Shown: piece after piece, positions 42,239 through 44,235 of the stretch | Layout of the letters: every line of letters starts with the position of its first letter | Position numbering within the stretch: position 1 is the first letter of the stretch | DNA from: an uncultured Alistipes sp. | GTDB lineage: Bacteria > Bacteroidota > Bacteroidia > Bacteroidales > Rikenellaceae | DNA length: 44,235 nt | Direction of reading: 5' to 3' | NCBI GenBank assembly: GCA_944322375.1 | Contig: CALUOX010000009.1 | Span: forward strand, 1-44,235 | Notes under the pieces: model-generated | What the model was told of the DNA's origin: nothing | What the model saw: only the letters and a program-made list of their open reading frames with translations | Databases searched by the model: none | Program-made: the position numbers and the translations under genes

Positions 42239-43120
42239 TTATTTATAACTGATGACCAGCACCTTCGAAGCGTTCCAGAAACGTTCGGGATCGGTAATCA
42301 CCAACTTGTAAACCACCCCGTCGGCGTTGCTGATCAACTCATAGGAGTCGGCCGGATGGGATGTCACCAGCTTTACGCGCTTGTGTTCGATCAGGATCTC
42401 GGTAAGGGTCCGCAGATCGGCCTTGATGAAGTTGTCCAGATCGGCGGTTTCACCGACCGTCAGCGTACGTCCGATGAAGCCCTGCTTGGTGACGATACCG
42501 GCCGTACGCAGATCCTTCTCCGCGCCCACAATGTAATAGACCGTATTGAGCCGGTCCTCCAATACGTTCTTGACCCCTGAGAGGCTGTCGACTTCAGCCG
42601 TGCGCACCGCAACCTCGGCTTCACGCGCAGCGACCTTTTCAGTCAGCGTATCCACCTTCAATCCCATCTGCGCCAGCTCCTTGCGCAATGATTCTACTTC
42701 GCTGTTCTTCTCAGCGAGCTCTCCTTCGAGATTGCGGATCATCTTTTCCAGCCCTTCGATCCGCAGATTGGCCTTGCGCAACTGCGATGAGGCACTCTGT
42801 AACGATGCGATTTTACGTTTGTTCTCCTGCAACAGCTGATCGATGGCCTCGATATCGTCCTGAATCTCGGCCACGGGCTGACGCACCCCTTCACGATTGC
42901 GGGCCACCGAGACCAGATTCTCCCGCACGCGGATCTGCGCGAGGTTCTCCGAGATGGTGTTTATGTCTGCGAACACGGCCTCGATCAACGAGTCTTTGCT
43001 GTTGACAACCAGTTGCAGAGAGTCCCGCTGGCCCTCGGTCTGTTCGGCGCTTCGGCGACTTACGCACGATACAAGCACACACGCAGTGCAAAGTATCGAC
43101 AAGAAAATGTGTTTCATCAT
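42239..43120 (-). CDS. Coiled-coil lipoprotein of unknown function
   Basis: This is a predicted 293-residue lipoprotein. The signal peptide ends in CVLVSC. The central region (about 60-190) is a long coiled coil (LQSASSQLRKANLRIEGLEK, KNSEVESLRKELAQMGLKVD), followed by a compact C-terminal domain (VYYIVGAEKDLRTAGIVTKQ) with strands up to the end. Its role is not known to me; similar proteins occur widely in Bacteroidota. Start Met at 43120 or 43117; the frame upstream lacks a signal. Confidence 0.78.
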   Translation of the reverse strand: MMKHIFLSILCTACVLVSCVSRRSAEQTEGQRDSLQLVVNSKDSLIEAVFADINTISENLAQIRVRENLVSVARNREGVRQPVAEIQDDIEAIDQLLQENKRKIASLQSASSQLRKANLRIEGLEKMIRNLEGELAEKNSEVESLRKELAQMGLKVDTLTEKVAAREAEVAVRTAEVDSLSGVKNVLEDRLNTVYYIVGAEKDLRTAGIVTKQGFIGRTLTVGETADLDNFIKADLRTLTEILIEHKRVKLVTSHPADSYELISNADGVVYKLVITDPERFWNASKVLVISYK

Positions 43121-43144
43121 TTTGATGGATTTGTTCTTTTGGCG

Positions 43145-43179
43145 CGAAGATAGAGAGAAAAACAACAGGTTGTATCAAA
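43145..43179 (-). promoter_or_regulatory. Promoter of the coiled-coil lipoprotein gene
   Basis: On the minus strand TATCTTCG (43152-43145) lies 24 bp before the ATG, and TTTG at 43179-43176 is 23 bp upstream. Confidence 0.45.
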
Positions 43180-43574
43180 AAAAGAGGTCTGTTTCAACAG
43201 TTTTGTATGATTCTCCGCCTTGCAGGGGTGACTCTGCGGGAATCGGGGCCTCGGGAGCTCCGCATCGGAGAGCCGGACGAACGCTCCGACAACATTTTCC
43301 GCTCCGTTCTCCCCGATTATGCAAATCGCACAGAATCTTCATCTTCAAGCTCATTCCGCTCGCAGAGGAAGAACTCCAAGGTCCGTTTTTCGGTTTCATT
43401 CACACCTTTCCTCTCCTTACGTGGCTGCACCCCGAATAACCCATCCCGATCGAACCGCCTCCAAAACAGTCTCTCCACGCACCTCCGCTTCCGACATTCG
43501 GCCCATCCTCCTGTTACCTGCCGCACCCTTGGTCTTCCGCCACAACCGAACCTTGCCCGAAAACTTCATTTTCT
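43180..43574. other. Gene-free stretch before recQ
   Basis: No gene, RNA or terminator is seen. Frames on both strands are short and Ser/Arg/Pro-rich. Confidence 0.4.
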
Positions 43575-43606
43575 TTTGGCTCGACCCCCGACTTTCCGTA
43601 TCTTTG
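43575..43606 (+). promoter_or_regulatory. recQ promoter, possibly leaderless
   Basis: TTTG at 43575-43578 and TATCTTTG at 43599-43606 are 20 bp apart, an ideal match. The -7 box ends 5 nt before the recQ ATG. Confidence 0.78.
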
Positions 43607-43611
43607 TACAG

Positions 43612-44235
43612 ATGGAAACTTCCGACAAAGAGATACACGAACAACTGTTGCTGATCCTCAAACGCTACTGGGGCTACGACCGGTTCCGTCCCATGCAGGA
43701 GGAGATCATCCGCTCGGTCCGCGACGGCCGCGACACGCTGGCGCTGATGCCCACCGGCGGCGGCAAATCGCTGACCTACCAGGTGCCTGCCCTGCTGCAC
43801 AAAGGTTTGTGTATCGTCGTCACCCCGCTCATCGCCCTGATGAAGGATCAGGTGGACCGGCTGCGGCGGCTGGGAATCAACGCCACCGCAATCCACTCGG
43901 GGGTCACGCCGCGCAAGATCGACATCGCCCTGGACAACTGCGTCTATGGCGACGTCAAGTTTCTCTATGTCGCACCCGAACGTCTTGCCACCGAAGCCTT
44001 CCGGCTGCGGGTGCAGCGCATGCCGGTAACGCTCATCGCCGTTGATGAAGCGCACTGCATTTCACAATGGGGGTACGATTTCCGTCCCTCCTACCTGCGT
44101 ATCGCCGAATTGCGGAGGCTGTTGCCCGACGTCCCGGTGCTGGCGCTTACCGCCTCGGCCACACCGGCCGTCGCCGACGACATCATGCGGCAGTTGCACT
44201 TCACCGAACCGCATATCCTGCGCAGCTCCTTCGCT
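43612..44235 (+). CDS. recQ: RecQ-family ATP-dependent DNA helicase, N-terminal fragment
   Basis: The first 208 residues are present and the gene continues beyond the right edge. Helicase motifs are visible: motif 0 FRPMQEEIIRSV, motif I MPTGGGKSLTYQ, motif Ia VVTPLIALMKDQ, motif II VDEAHCISQWG and motif III LALTASATP. RecQ unwinds recombination intermediates and stalled forks. The start at 43612 gives the expected N-terminus just before motif 0. Confidence 0.93.
   Translation, partial: METSDKEIHEQLLLILKRYWGYDRFRPMQEEIIRSVRDGRDTLALMPTGGGKSLTYQVPALLHKGLCIVVTPLIALMKDQVDRLRRLGINATAIHSGVTPRKIDIALDNCVYGDVKFLYVAPERLATEAFRLRVQRMPVTLIAVDEAHCISQWGYDFRPSYLRIAELRRLLPDVPVLALTASATPAVADDIMRQLHFTEPHILRSSFA

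Overview
This window looks like part of the chromosome of a member of the Bacteroidota. The most likely source is an Alistipes/Rikenellaceae-type gut bacterium, but this is an inference from gene content and GC-rich codon use and no database search was possible. The main evidence is a promoter signature repeated before many genes: a TAnnTTTG -7 box, often with TTTG about 20 bp upstream. Also typical are a TonB-dependent receptor with an N-terminal carboxypeptidase-regulatory-like domain, a BACON/LRR lipoprotein, a TamB-ExbBD-TonB envelope operon, a Kdo synthesis cluster, and weak Shine-Dalgarno sites. I see no prophage, insertion sequence, CRISPR array, rRNA or tRNA.

Layout. Positions 1-3376 hold the 5' end of a cysteine desulfurase gene, RNase HI and ValS, all on the minus strand. 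Positions 3607-10516 (plus) hold a surface lipoprotein, Lon protease, and KdsB-KdsA-KdsD for Kdo synthesis. A gene-poor stretch with a possible decayed ORF (10517-11623) precedes phosphoglycerate mutase. A large minus-strand operon follows (transcribed from about 21060 down to 12444): tamB, exbB, exbD, tonB-like, a DUF1573 protein and an amidohydrolase. tsaD and a FabK/nitronate-monooxygenase-like flavoprotein (21115-23381, plus) diverge from it. Then come a 90-bp repeat array, a small exported protein and glmS (both minus). From 26996 to 30439 (plus) are a MazG/HisE-like pyrophosphohydrolase, EngB/YsxC GTPase, PRPP synthetase and an MgtC-family membrane protein. A lipoprotein (minus) and the rpmI-rplT ribosomal genes lead to a small membrane protein.

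The most distinctive region is 34354-39434. It holds an AlkD-like repair protein and a Fur/Zur-type regulator, then a PqqD-like protein, a His/Cys-rich exported protein, a TonB-dependent receptor with a CxxxCC plug motif, and an exported heavy-metal-associated (HMA) protein, closed by a strong terminator. An inverted repeat (TTGCAAC-CCG-GTTGCAA) lies over a promoter just after the regulator gene, and a second palindrome covers the -7 box before pqqD. I read this as a candidate metal-responsive outer-membrane uptake locus. The right end carries a metallo-beta-lactamase-fold hydrolase, a polyol-permease-like MFS transporter, a coiled-coil lipoprotein (all minus) and the 5' part of recQ.

A second theme is that many gene-free gaps contain short tandem arrays with periods of 16, 19, 21, 24 and 90 bp, plus two degenerate arrays of about 20 and 25 bp. 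Two genes (engB and recQ) have near-ideal promoters whose -7 box ends only 4-5 nt before the start codon, which suggests leaderless mRNAs.
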